Made by a program: the position numbers and the translations under genes. From assembly GCA_017412445.1 (NCBI GenBank), contig JAFPYA010000313.1, forward strand, positions 1 through 16,989: a stretch of DNA of 16,989 bases, read 5' to 3'. This document shows, in pieces, positions 1 to 6,415 of this stretch. Under the pieces are notes generated by a model that saw nothing but the letters and a program-made list of their open reading frames with translations, did not search any database and was not told the DNA's origin. The first letter of the stretch is position 1, and each line of letters opens with the position of its first letter. This DNA is from Clostridia bacterium. Lineage in GTDB: Bacteria > Bacillota > Clostridia > Christensenellales > Aristaeellaceae.

Positions 1-762
1 CTCCAGCATCAGGGGTGCCTCATACAAAACAGGCAGGGTCACGTTTTCCACCACGCAGTCCTGTCTCACATTGCAAAAGCCGGCTATCTTCTTGAATATA
101 CCCTCATCGGTTATGGGCTCATCACAGCGCAGCACGATTATATCAGGGGACACGCCCATCCCCTGCAGCTCCTTCACCGAGTGCTGTGTGGGCTTGGACT
201 TATGCTCCCCCGAGGCCTTTAAGTAGGGCACCAGGGTCACATGAATGTACAGGGAGTTCTCCCGGCCCACCTCATGTCCCACTTGGCGTATGGCCTCGAT
301 AAAGGGCTGGCTCTCAATATCGCCGGTGGTGCCGCCTATCTCCGTGATGACCACGTCGGCGTCCACATGACGGCCCGCGTTGTATACGAAGGTCTTGATT
401 TCATCGGTTATATGGGGAATCACCTGCACCGTGTGTCCCAGATACTCTCCCCTGCGCTCCTTGTTAAGCACGTTCCAGTAGACGCGGCCGCTGGTCAGGT
501 TTGAATAGCGGTTCAGATCCTCGTCTATGAAGCGCTCGTAGTGCCCCAGATCGAGGTCGGTCTCCGCGCCGTCCTCTGTCACGTATACCTCGCCGTGCTG
601 GTAGGGGCTCATGGTGCCCGGATCGACATTTATGTAGGGGTCGAGCTTCTGCGCCGCCACCTTAAGTCCCCTCTGCTTCAAAAGCCGGCCGAGGGAGGCC
701 GCAGTAATGCCCTTGCCGAGACCCGAAACCACGCCGCCCGTGACAAAAATATACTTGGACAT
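1..762 (-). CDS. pyrG: CTP synthase, N-terminal part (cut by window edge)
   Basis: This gene encodes CTP synthase, which makes CTP from UTP, ATP and glutamine-derived ammonia in the cytoplasm, the last step of de novo pyrimidine synthesis. Only the first 254 codons are present; the reading frame is open through base 1. The visible part is the amidoligase (synthetase) domain. It begins MSKYIFVTGGVVSGLGKGIT, followed by the family block YINVDPGTMSPYQHGEVYV, then TEDGAETDLDLGHYERF and EIGGTTGDIESQPF. The glutamine amidotransferase domain would lie beyond the left edge. The ATG at 760-762 is preceded by AAGGAGGGG (772-780), which abuts the guaA stop, so the gene is almost certainly cotranscribed with guaA and asnB (18 bases between guaA and pyrG). 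Identification is firm; the state of the C-terminal half is unknown. Confidence 0.97.
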   Translation of the reverse strand, partial: MSKYIFVTGGVVSGLGKGITAASLGRLLKQRGLKVAAQKLDPYINVDPGTMSPYQHGEVYVTEDGAETDLDLGHYERFIDEDLNRYSNLTSGRVYWNVLNKERRGEYLGHTVQVIPHITDEIKTFVYNAGRHVDADVVITEIGGTTGDIESQPFIEAIRQVGHEVGRENSLYIHVTLVPYLKASGEHKSKPTQHSVKELQGMGVSPDIIVLRCDEPITDEGIFKKIAGFCNVRQDCVVENVTLPVLYEAPLMLE

Positions 763-780
763 GAAATCTGTCCCCTCCTT

Positions 781-2313
781 TTATTCCCATTCCACGGTGG
801 CCGGGGGCTTGGACGTGATGTCGTAGACCACGCGGTTTATGCCCCGCACCTCGTTGGTTATGCGCCTGCTCACGTCTGAAAGCAGGTCGCTAGACAGACG
901 CGCCCAGTCGGCGGTCATGAAGTCGTCGGTCGTCACGGCGCGCAGCACCAGCGCATAGCCGTATGTGCGCGAATCGCCCATCACGCCCACGCTGCGGCAA
1001 TCGGTCAGCACGGCGAAATACTGGCTCACGGGGACGGCGGGCTGTGCCCTGTCTATTTCATCGCGGAATATGGCGTCCGCTTCCCTGAGTATTTCGAGCT
1101 TTTCGTTTGTAACCTCGCCTAGCACGCGAATGGCCAGCCCGGGGCCCGGGAACGGCTGGCGCCTCACGAGCCGCTCGGGAATGCCGAGCTCGCGCCCCGC
1201 TTGACGCACCTCGTCTTTAAACAGCATGCGCAGCGGCTCTACTATCATCGAAAAGCCCATGCGTTCAGGCAGCCCGCCCACGTTGTGGTGGCTCTTTATC
1301 ACGCCAGCCTTGCCCGCGCCGGATTCGATCACGTCCGGGTAGATGGTGCCCTGCACCAGCGCGTCTATATGGCCCAGCTTCTTTGCCTCGTCCTCGAACA
1401 CGCGTATGAACTCCTCGCCGATTATCTTGCGCTTCTGCTCCGGCTCGGTCACGCCCTTGAGCCTGCCCAAGAAGCGCCCGGCGGCGTTTACGCGGATCAG
1501 ATTCAAATCGAACTGCTCCTTGAGCGTGCGCTCCACGAGGTCGCCCTCGTCCTTTCTGAGCAAGCCGTGATCCACGAACACGCAGGTCAGGTTCTCCCCC
1601 ACGGCCTTGTGCAGCAGCACAGCGGCCACCGTGGAATCCACGCCGCCTGACAGGGCGCACAGCAGCTTTTTGCCCTGAAGCTCCTGCCTGCAGCGCGCGA
1701 TTGTATCCCTGACAAAATCCTTCATCAGCCAGTCGCCCGAGCAGCGGCAGATGGCGTAGAGAAAGTTATACAGTATCTGCCTGCCGTACTCGGTGTGGGT
1801 CACCTCGGGATGGAACTGTATGCCGTAGAGCATCCTTGAGTCGTCTGCCATGGCGGCGCAGGGGCAGTTTTCGGAAACAGCGATGATGCGGAAGCCCTCG
1901 GGCACACTGCTTACGTAGTCGTTATGGCTCATCCAACACGTGGATTTTGCGGGCACCTTCTCAAACAGCGGGCTGTTTTGCACGCTCAGTGTGACGCTGC
2001 CGTACTCGCGGCAGGCGCTGTCCGTGCATATTTCGCCGCCGCCCAGCCAAGCCATTAGCTGATGGCCGTAGCATATGGCCAGAACGGGTATGCCCGCGTC
2101 GAGCAGTCCCTTGTCAAAGTGCGGTGATTCCTCCTTAGTCACGCTGTGCGGGCCGCCGGTAAGTATTATGCCCCTGTAGCCCGCGTCCGCGATTTCCGCG
2201 AGGCTGATTTTGTCGTAAGCGCACACCTCGGCATACACGTTCGCCTCGCGCACCCTGCGCGCGATCAGCTGGCAATACTGCCCGCCGAAATCCAGTACCA
2301 GTATCTTTTCCAT
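781..2313 (-). CDS. guaA: GMP synthase (glutamine-hydrolysing)
   Basis: GuaA converts XMP, ATP and glutamine to GMP in the cytoplasm. The 510-residue product is full length for the family. Residues 1 to about 190 are a class I glutamine amidotransferase domain: LTGGPHSV, nucleophile Cys81 in AICYGHQLMAWLGG, and His168/Glu170 in GIQFHPEV complete the triad. The ATP pyrophosphatase domain follows, with the PP-loop SGGVDS at 222-227. The C-terminal dimerisation and XMP-binding domain carries RRQPFPGPGLAIRVLGE and ends KPPATVEWE, the typical GuaA terminus. The start is ATG at 2311-2313 with GGAGGCGG upstream. It lies 20 bases after asnB and 18 bases before pyrG, indicating one transcript under the asnB T-box leader. 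No defect is seen. Confidence 0.98.
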   Translation of the reverse strand: MEKILVLDFGGQYCQLIARRVREANVYAEVCAYDKISLAEIADAGYRGIILTGGPHSVTKEESPHFDKGLLDAGIPVLAICYGHQLMAWLGGGEICTDSACREYGSVTLSVQNSPLFEKVPAKSTCWMSHNDYVSSVPEGFRIIAVSENCPCAAMADDSRMLYGIQFHPEVTHTEYGRQILYNFLYAICRCSGDWLMKDFVRDTIARCRQELQGKKLLCALSGGVDSTVAAVLLHKAVGENLTCVFVDHGLLRKDEGDLVERTLKEQFDLNLIRVNAAGRFLGRLKGVTEPEQKRKIIGEEFIRVFEDEAKKLGHIDALVQGTIYPDVIESGAGKAGVIKSHHNVGGLPERMGFSMIVEPLRMLFKDEVRQAGRELGIPERLVRRQPFPGPGLAIRVLGEVTNEKLEILREADAIFRDEIDRAQPAVPVSQYFAVLTDCRSVGVMGDSRTYGYALVLRAVTTDDFMTADWARLSSDLLSDVSRRITNEVRGINRVVYDITSKPPATVEWE

Positions 2314-2333
2314 TCAACCGCCTCCATTGACGT

Positions 2334-3923
2334 TTATTTTCCGCTGTCTCCGTAGTTCTTCAGCACCCTTGCCGAAGGGTCGTCCACATCGCAGCCCGGC
2401 CAGCTCCTGTTGGGCATCCAGTAGTCGGCGATCATATGCGCCTGACCGGGATAATGCTTTTCAAAAAGCTCGCGGTACAAAAGGCTCTCCTTTGTGAAGG
2501 GCATCCTGTAGGGGTATTGCTTTCTGCGCCGCTCGTACTCGCTGTCGGTGTACGTGCGCTCCGCAAGCGCCTTTAAATCGTTCACCATCGAATGCCCCAC
2601 CGCGTCCGAAAACGCGGCCTTCTGCCTCCACAAAATGCTCTCGGGCAGCAGCTTGTCCTCCGCGAACGCGTGCCTTATAAGGTATTTGCCCATGTCGTGA
2701 TTGTTCATCTTGAGCGCGGGATCGATTGCCATCGCGTAGCGCACGAACTCAAGGTCGCCGAAGGGCACGCGCGCCTCGAGGCTGTTGACCGAGATGCAGC
2801 GGTCGGCCCGGAGTACATCGTACATATGAAGCTCGCGTATGCGCTTTTCCGCCTCGCGCTGAAACTCGGAGGGCGAGGGCGCAAAATCGGTGTATTTATA
2901 GCCGAACAGCTCGTCCGATATCTCGCCCGTGAGTATCACCCTTATGTCCGTATGCTCGTGTATATATTTGCACACGAGGTACATGCCTATCGATGCGCGT
3001 ATGGTGGTTATGTCCCAGGTCGCGAGCAGCTCAACCACGGGTTCAAGCGCGCCAAGCACGTCCTGCTCGTTGATTATTACCTCTGTGTGCTCGCTGCCTA
3101 TGAAATCTGCGACCTGCCGCGCGTATTTCAAATCTATCGCGTCCGTATCCATGCCTATTGAGAACGTGCGTATCGGCCTTGGCATGTATTTTTGCGCAAT
3201 CGCGCACACCAGCGAGGAATCGAGGCCGCCCGAAAGCAGAAAGCCTACGGGCGCGTCCGCGTCAAGGCGCTTTTTAACGCCCTCTGTCAGCTTGTCCCTT
3301 AGATTCTTCTCCGCCTCGGCCTCGGACACCATGTAAAACCTGTCTGCCCGCGCGGGGTCGGCGTAGCGCACGAAGCGCCCCTCTGTCCAGTAGCAGCCCG
3401 GCGGAAAGGGCAGTATCTCTTCGCACAGACCCACGAGGTTTTTGGGCTCGCTGGCAAAAACCGTGCCGCCGCCCGGCAGGCTGCCGTAGTAGAGCGGTCG
3501 AATGCCTATAGGGTCGCGCGCGGCGATAAGCGCGTTCTTTTCATGGTCGTAGAGTATAAGCGCAAATTCGGCGTCGAGCGTGCGGAACATATCCGTGCCG
3601 TACTCGCGGTACAGCGGCAAAAGCAGCTCGCAGTCCGAATCGCTTTTAAATGAATACTTTCCGCCGAGCTCAGCCTTAAGGCTTCTGAAGCCGTAGATTT
3701 CGCCGTTGCAGACCACGCTGTCGCCGTCCATGTGAAACGGCTGCATGCCCTCCTCGTGAAGCCCCATTATGGCAAGGCGGTTAAAGCCGATTACGCCGCA
3801 GGGTATCTTCTCCAAACGCGACATATCGGGCCCCCGCGAATAAGTGCGCATGAAGCAGGCCTCAATCGTTTTCATATCGAGCTTTTCTACGCGGCTGCTC
3901 TCGATGCCAAAGATCGAACACAT
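2334..3923 (-). CDS. asnB: Asparagine synthetase B (glutamine-hydrolysing)
   Basis: AsnB makes asparagine from aspartate, ATP and glutamine. The 529-residue protein starts MCSIFGIESS, giving the obligatory N-terminal nucleophile Cys2 after Met removal. This decides the start at ATG 3921-3923: a GTG nine bases upstream overlaps the ribosome binding site GGAGGTG and would bury the cysteine. The class II glutaminase domain (2 to about 190) has Arg49, the NGEIY block (73-77) and SDSDCE (94-99). The synthetase domain has the PP-loop LLSGGLDSS (229-237), TTIRAS and HMYDVLRADRCISVNSLEARVPF. The C-terminal DDPSARVLKNY resembles the E. coli AsnB end (554 residues). One oddity is that the motif usually written GEGSDE reads GEISDE here. 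It is the first gene of the operon with guaA and pyrG and lies directly behind a T-box leader. Confidence 0.95.
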   Translation of the reverse strand: MCSIFGIESSRVEKLDMKTIEACFMRTYSRGPDMSRLEKIPCGVIGFNRLAIMGLHEEGMQPFHMDGDSVVCNGEIYGFRSLKAELGGKYSFKSDSDCELLLPLYREYGTDMFRTLDAEFALILYDHEKNALIAARDPIGIRPLYYGSLPGGGTVFASEPKNLVGLCEEILPFPPGCYWTEGRFVRYADPARADRFYMVSEAEAEKNLRDKLTEGVKKRLDADAPVGFLLSGGLDSSLVCAIAQKYMPRPIRTFSIGMDTDAIDLKYARQVADFIGSEHTEVIINEQDVLGALEPVVELLATWDITTIRASIGMYLVCKYIHEHTDIRVILTGEISDELFGYKYTDFAPSPSEFQREAEKRIRELHMYDVLRADRCISVNSLEARVPFGDLEFVRYAMAIDPALKMNNHDMGKYLIRHAFAEDKLLPESILWRQKAAFSDAVGHSMVNDLKALAERTYTDSEYERRRKQYPYRMPFTKESLLYRELFEKHYPGQAHMIADYWMPNRSWPGCDVDDPSARVLKNYGDSGK

Positions 3924-3993
3924 AAAAAGCACCTCCGAAATTTCAGTGACGGCTCACCCTTTACCAGGACGAATGCCGCCAATTCGTGGTGCC
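3924..3993 (-). terminator. Competing leader terminator that also covers the asnB ribosome binding site
   Basis: On the minus strand GGCACC (3993-3988), CG (3986-3985), AAUU (3984-3981) and GGCGGC (3980-3975) can pair in order with GGUGCU (3933-3928), CG (3937-3936), AAUU (3942-3939) and GCCGUC (3953-3948), with small internal loops. The stem is followed by UUUUU (3928-3924) right before the AUG. It uses the same bases as the 5' half of the antiterminator, so the two structures exclude each other. The 3' arm contains the asnB Shine-Dalgarno GGAGGUG, so the fold could block translation as well as end transcription. Confidence 0.72.
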
Positions 3994-3998
3994 ACCTG
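3965..3998 (-). promoter_or_regulatory. T-box antiterminator helix of the asnB leader
   Basis: Read on the minus strand, CAGG (3998-3995) pairs with CCUG (3968-3965), and ACGAAU (3987-3982) pairs with AUUCGU (3974-3969). These helices enclose the seven-base bulge UGGCACC (3994-3988), the hallmark T-box bulge that binds the free NCCA end of uncharged tRNA. The base after UGG is C, which matches a discriminator G, as in tRNA-Asn. Confidence 0.88.
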
Positions 3999-4242
3999 AC
4001 TTGCTTCTCTTTGGCTCGCCGCCTGCCGACACCCGGTCTTCGCCTCAGTGTCTGCCTGCGCTCTGCCATGCGCTTGCAACGCGCCGCCGCGCGCCGAACC
4101 TCCGCGCTCGCCTTTGAACGGTCAGTCCGGACTCGGAAGGGTTCTTTCGCCCGAGGCGCGTATGGGATTTGCAGCTGCCTCCCACTCTCTGAAACGTGCC
4201 GCGCGGGTTACTTTTCTTCCTCATCGCTTTAATATGGAGTGC

Positions 4243-4271
4243 ATTTTAGCACAAAACATTTTTGAGTGCAA
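4243..4271 (-). promoter_or_regulatory. Promoter of the asnB-guaA-pyrG operon
   Basis: A vegetative-sigma promoter on the minus strand: -35 TTGCAC (4271-4266), 17-base spacer, -10 TAAAAT (4248-4243). The predicted start, near 4236, is just upstream of T-box Stem I, which supports the assignment. Confidence 0.85.
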
Positions 4272-4374
4272 TATGGTTTTGCATGATTTAACATTTGAAT
4301 ATTCTTTTACTGTGCCGTATATATTATAAAGAAAGCGAATATGAATTTTTCAAAACTGATAACTTCAAATTTAC

Positions 4375-4403
4375 TTGACATATGCGCCTATGGAGACTAT
4401 AAT
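4375..4403 (+). promoter_or_regulatory. Consensus promoter of the glnA operon
   Basis: Perfect sigma-A consensus: TTGACA (4375-4380), 17-base spacer, TATAAT (4398-4403). Transcription should start near 4410, so the RNA begins with the leader hairpin at 4411. A promoter this strong fits control by attenuation downstream rather than by weak initiation. I saw no GlnR-type TGTNA-N7-TNACA box or sigma-54 element between 4272 and 4374. Confidence 0.93.
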
Positions 4404-4410
4404 ACCCGCA

Positions 4411-4446
4411 TTGAGAGCAAGGGCGTTCTTAAAAGGGAATGCCTTT
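4411..4446 (+). promoter_or_regulatory. Probable ANTAR-binding dual hairpin in the glnA leader
   Basis: The first hairpin is AGAGC (4414-4418), hexaloop AAGGGC (4419-4424), GTTCT (4425-4429), extendable by G.U and two U-A pairs to 4411/4432. ANTAR targets are known as paired hairpins with six-base loops having A at position 1 and G at position 4, which this loop has. A second, less regular hairpin pairs AAAGG (4432-4436) with CCTTT (4442-4446) around a loop containing AATG. The block AAGGGCGTTCT, and AATGC 19 bases after its start, recur at the same spacing before amt. The first hairpin uses the 5' arm of the terminator at 4415-4450, so forming it should allow read-through into glnA. Confidence 0.72.
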
Positions 4447-4456
4447 GCTCTTTATT
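4415..4456 (+). terminator. Leader terminator (attenuator) before glnA
   Basis: Bases 4415-4428 pair with 4437-4450 over 14 consecutive pairs (two are G.U), with an 8-base loop, followed by TTTATT. The long GC-containing stem overlaps the ANTAR-type first hairpin, so the two are alternatives. The U-tract is interrupted and short, so termination efficiency is uncertain. Confidence 0.7.
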
Positions 4457-4481
4457 AATTACCCGTAACGGAGGAATCAGT

Positions 4482-5813
4482 ATGAGTAAATACGCAAAGG
4501 AAGACATCATTCGCATGGTGCGCGAGGGTGACGTCGAGTTTATACGCATGCAGTTTACCGACATATTCGGTCAGCTTAAAAACGTGGCCATCACGGCGTC
4601 CCAGATAGAAAAGGCCGTCGACAACCAGATAATGATAGACGGCAGCTCGATCGAGGGCTTTGTGCGCATTCAGGAATCCGACCAGGTGCTCTATCCCGAT
4701 CTCGATTCCTTCGCTATACTGCCATGGCGCCCCCAGCACGGCAAGGTGGCAAGGCTCATCTGCGACGTGCACAACCCTGACGGCTCGCCCTTCGTAGGCG
4801 ATCCCAGAGGCACGCTCAAGCGGGCGCTCAAGCGCGCGGCGGACATGGGATATACCTTTAACGTTGGCCCCGAGTGCGAGTTCTTCCTCTTCCAGACGGA
4901 TGAAAAGGGCCGCCCCACCACCACCACCTCGGATGAGGCGGGCTACTTCGACTTGGGCCCCCTCGACCACGGCGAGAGCACGCGGCGCGAAATCTGCATG
5001 GCGCTTGAGCAGATGGGCTTTGAAATTGAAGCCAGCCACCACGAGGTCGCGGCGGGTCAGCACGAAATAGACTTCAAATACGCCGAGGCGCTGGCGACGG
5101 CCGACAACATTATGACCTTCAAGCTTGCGGTAAAGACGCTGGCGCAGAAGAACGGCCTGCACGCCACGTTCATGCCAAAGCCCGTATTCGGCATAAACGG
5201 CAGCGGCATGCACACAAATATGTCCCTGTTCAAGGACGGCAAAAACGCATTTGCCGACCCATCCGACCCCAAAGGTCTGTCAAAGGAAGCGTACAGCTTC
5301 ATAGCGGGCATACTTAAGCACATGAAGGCCATGACCGCGATCACCAACCCCCTTGTAAACAGCTACAAGCGGCTCGTGCCCGGTTATGAAGCGCCCTGCT
5401 ATCTGGCGTGGTCGGCTTCCAACCGCTCTGCGCTTATACGCATTCCCGCGGCAAGAGGCTCTGCCACCCGCGTGGAGCTGCGCTGCCCCGACCCCGCCTG
5501 CAACCCCTATCTGGAATTGGCTGTGTGCCTCGCGGCGGGCCTCGACGGCATAGAGCAGGGGCTTACGCCGCCCGCCGAAATAACCGAAAACATATTCGCA
5601 ATGGATCAGGCGACCCGTGAAGCCAAGGGCATCCAAAGCCTGCCCGGCAACCTGAAGGAGTCGGTCGATCTGATGCTCGGTGACAAGTTAATTTGCGATA
5701 CCCTGGGCGAGCACGCAGTGAGCCAGTACTCGGCCGGGAAATATGCCGAATGGGACAACTACCGCACTCACGTCTCGAGCTGGGAAATCGACAGGTATCT
5801 GGTGACCTATTAA
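4482..5813 (+). CDS. glnA: Glutamine synthetase, type I-alpha
   Basis: GlnA joins ammonia to glutamate with ATP and is the main ammonium-assimilating enzyme, a cytoplasmic dodecamer. The 443-residue length and sequence match the Firmicute GSI-alpha form. Visible blocks are MIDGSSIEGFVRIQESD (51-67, with Arg62, the feedback-inhibition residue in Bacillus), GPECEFFLF (129-137, metal-binding glutamates 131 and 133), NGSGMHTNMSLF (239-250), the Glu303 flap in PGYEAP, and SNRSALIRIPA (313-323). The adenylylation tyrosine region of GSI-beta (NLYDLP) is absent. The start at ATG 4482 has GGAGG at 4470-4474; an in-frame ATG at 4341 lies upstream of the promoter and is rejected. It heads the operon with the ANTAR gene and gltBD and is preceded by an attenuator-like leader. 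Confidence 0.97.
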   Translation: MSKYAKEDIIRMVREGDVEFIRMQFTDIFGQLKNVAITASQIEKAVDNQIMIDGSSIEGFVRIQESDQVLYPDLDSFAILPWRPQHGKVARLICDVHNPDGSPFVGDPRGTLKRALKRAADMGYTFNVGPECEFFLFQTDEKGRPTTTTSDEAGYFDLGPLDHGESTRREICMALEQMGFEIEASHHEVAAGQHEIDFKYAEALATADNIMTFKLAVKTLAQKNGLHATFMPKPVFGINGSGMHTNMSLFKDGKNAFADPSDPKGLSKEAYSFIAGILKHMKAMTAITNPLVNSYKRLVPGYEAPCYLAWSASNRSALIRIPAARGSATRVELRCPDPACNPYLELAVCLAAGLDGIEQGLTPPAEITENIFAMDQATREAKGIQSLPGNLKESVDLMLGDKLICDTLGEHAVSQYSAGKYAEWDNYRTHVSSWEIDRYLVTY

Positions 5814-5858
5814 GCTTTAATCGCCGATATATTCGCTGCGCAAGGGAGGTGGATTTGC

Positions 5859-6404
5859 ATGGCGAACCTGGTCGTAGCCTTTCCCGACAAACACATGAAC
5901 CTGAACGTCTCCGCCATGCTGGAATCCGGCGGCTTTGCGGTTACGCGAACCTGCATGACGGGCAACGAGGTGATGCGCGCCTTCAACCAGATTCAGGACG
6001 GACTGTTGGTTTGCGCTGTGCTCTTTCCAGACAGAACCGCCGAGGCTCTGGCGGACGACCTCGACGGGCAGGCGATGATGCTCGTGCTCGGCAGACCCGA
6101 GCAGCTGGAGCTTTGTGAGCATCCGTCCATATTCAAATTGAAGCTGCCCGCGACGCGCGCCGAGCTCAATGCCTCGATATCCATGCTCATGCAGCTTTTT
6201 GAAAAGCGCAAGCCACGGCGTACTCCGGTGCAAGACACACTGGTGCAGGCTGCAAAGGAGATAATAATGGCGGCCTGCAACGTGGACGAGGCGAGCGCCC
6301 ACCGCGCCATGCAGCGCTACAGCATGCGCTCCGGCGCAAAGCTCGTGGACGTGGCGCGGGTGCTGCTGGACGGCGCGCTGTCCCCCGAAATACTGATGAA
6401 ATAA
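5859..6404 (+). CDS. ANTAR-domain antiterminator with degenerate receiver (NitR-like)
   Basis: This 181-residue protein has a receiver-like fold at about 1-112 and a C-terminal ANTAR RNA-binding domain at about 120-172. The domain is recognisable from AKEIIMAACNVDEASAHRAM (132-151) followed by QRYSMRSGAKLVDVARVLL. ANTAR proteins bind paired hairpins in nascent RNA and prevent terminator formation. The receiver appears inactive: at the phosphoacceptor position, four residues before the FP of AVLFP, there is Ala53 instead of Asp. Control by phosphorylation is therefore unlikely, and a protein partner or ligand is more plausible. The start is ATG 5859 with AGGGAGGTGG just upstream, 45 bases after glnA. 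Clostridial clusters with a comparable gene between glnA and the glutamate synthase genes have been called nitR. Likely targets are the glnA leader and the amt leader in this window. Confidence 0.88.
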   Translation: MANLVVAFPDKHMNLNVSAMLESGGFAVTRTCMTGNEVMRAFNQIQDGLLVCAVLFPDRTAEALADDLDGQAMMLVLGRPEQLELCEHPSIFKLKLPATRAELNASISMLMQLFEKRKPRRTPVQDTLVQAAKEIIMAACNVDEASAHRAMQRYSMRSGAKLVDVARVLLDGALSPEILMK

Positions 6405-6415
6405 GGAAGGTGTTC

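Larger units (their letters stand above)
3924..4236 (-). promoter_or_regulatory. T-box leader riboswitch of asnB (tRNA-Asn type)
   Basis: On the minus strand the leader begins after the promoter with Stem I: GAUGAGGAAG (from 4225) pairs with CUUCCGAGUC (4139-4130). The 5' side of the specifier loop holds AAAAGUAA, and CAGAGAG (distal Stem I motif) follows. The 3' side reads GAAAGAACC, placing the specifier AAC (Asn) at 4143-4141. The T-box antiterminator is at 3998-3965: CAGG, the bulge UGGCACC, ACGAAU, a loop, AUUCGU, CCUG. The acceptor-binding UGGC would pair with a GCCA tRNA end, and bacterial tRNA-Asn has discriminator G. Uncharged tRNA-Asn should therefore switch on asnB-guaA-pyrG. What is seen: the motifs and helices. 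What is inferred: the tRNA partner, since the specifier register (AAC rather than GAA or ACC) is chosen partly from the downstream gene. Confidence 0.9.

Noticed and set aside
3732..4329. Plus-strand open frames across the asnB leader (3732-4232 and 4048-4329)
   Set aside because: They read the complement of the T-box helices and part of asnB. Composition is unlike a protein and no ribosome binding site was found.
4272..4374. Possible GlnR/TnrA box or sigma-54 promoter for the nitrogen operon
   Set aside because: No TGTNA-N7-TNACA pattern and no GG-N10-GC element with correct spacing; the consensus sigma-A promoter explains glnA transcription.
4411..4456. Glutamine riboswitch (glnA or downstream-peptide RNA) before glnA
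   Set aside because: The leader is a simple hairpin pair with a terminator and lacks a three-way-junction aptamer. The match to the amt leader and the nearby ANTAR gene fit better.
4341..4481. In-frame upstream extension of glnA starting at ATG 4341
   Set aside because: The perfect promoter and the attenuator hairpin lie inside this extension, and GGAGG sits before ATG 4482, where the typical GlnA N-terminus begins.
4455..5213. 252-residue open frame on the strand opposite glnA
   Set aside because: It lies entirely opposite conserved glnA coding sequence, has no family motifs, and follows from GC-rich codon use.
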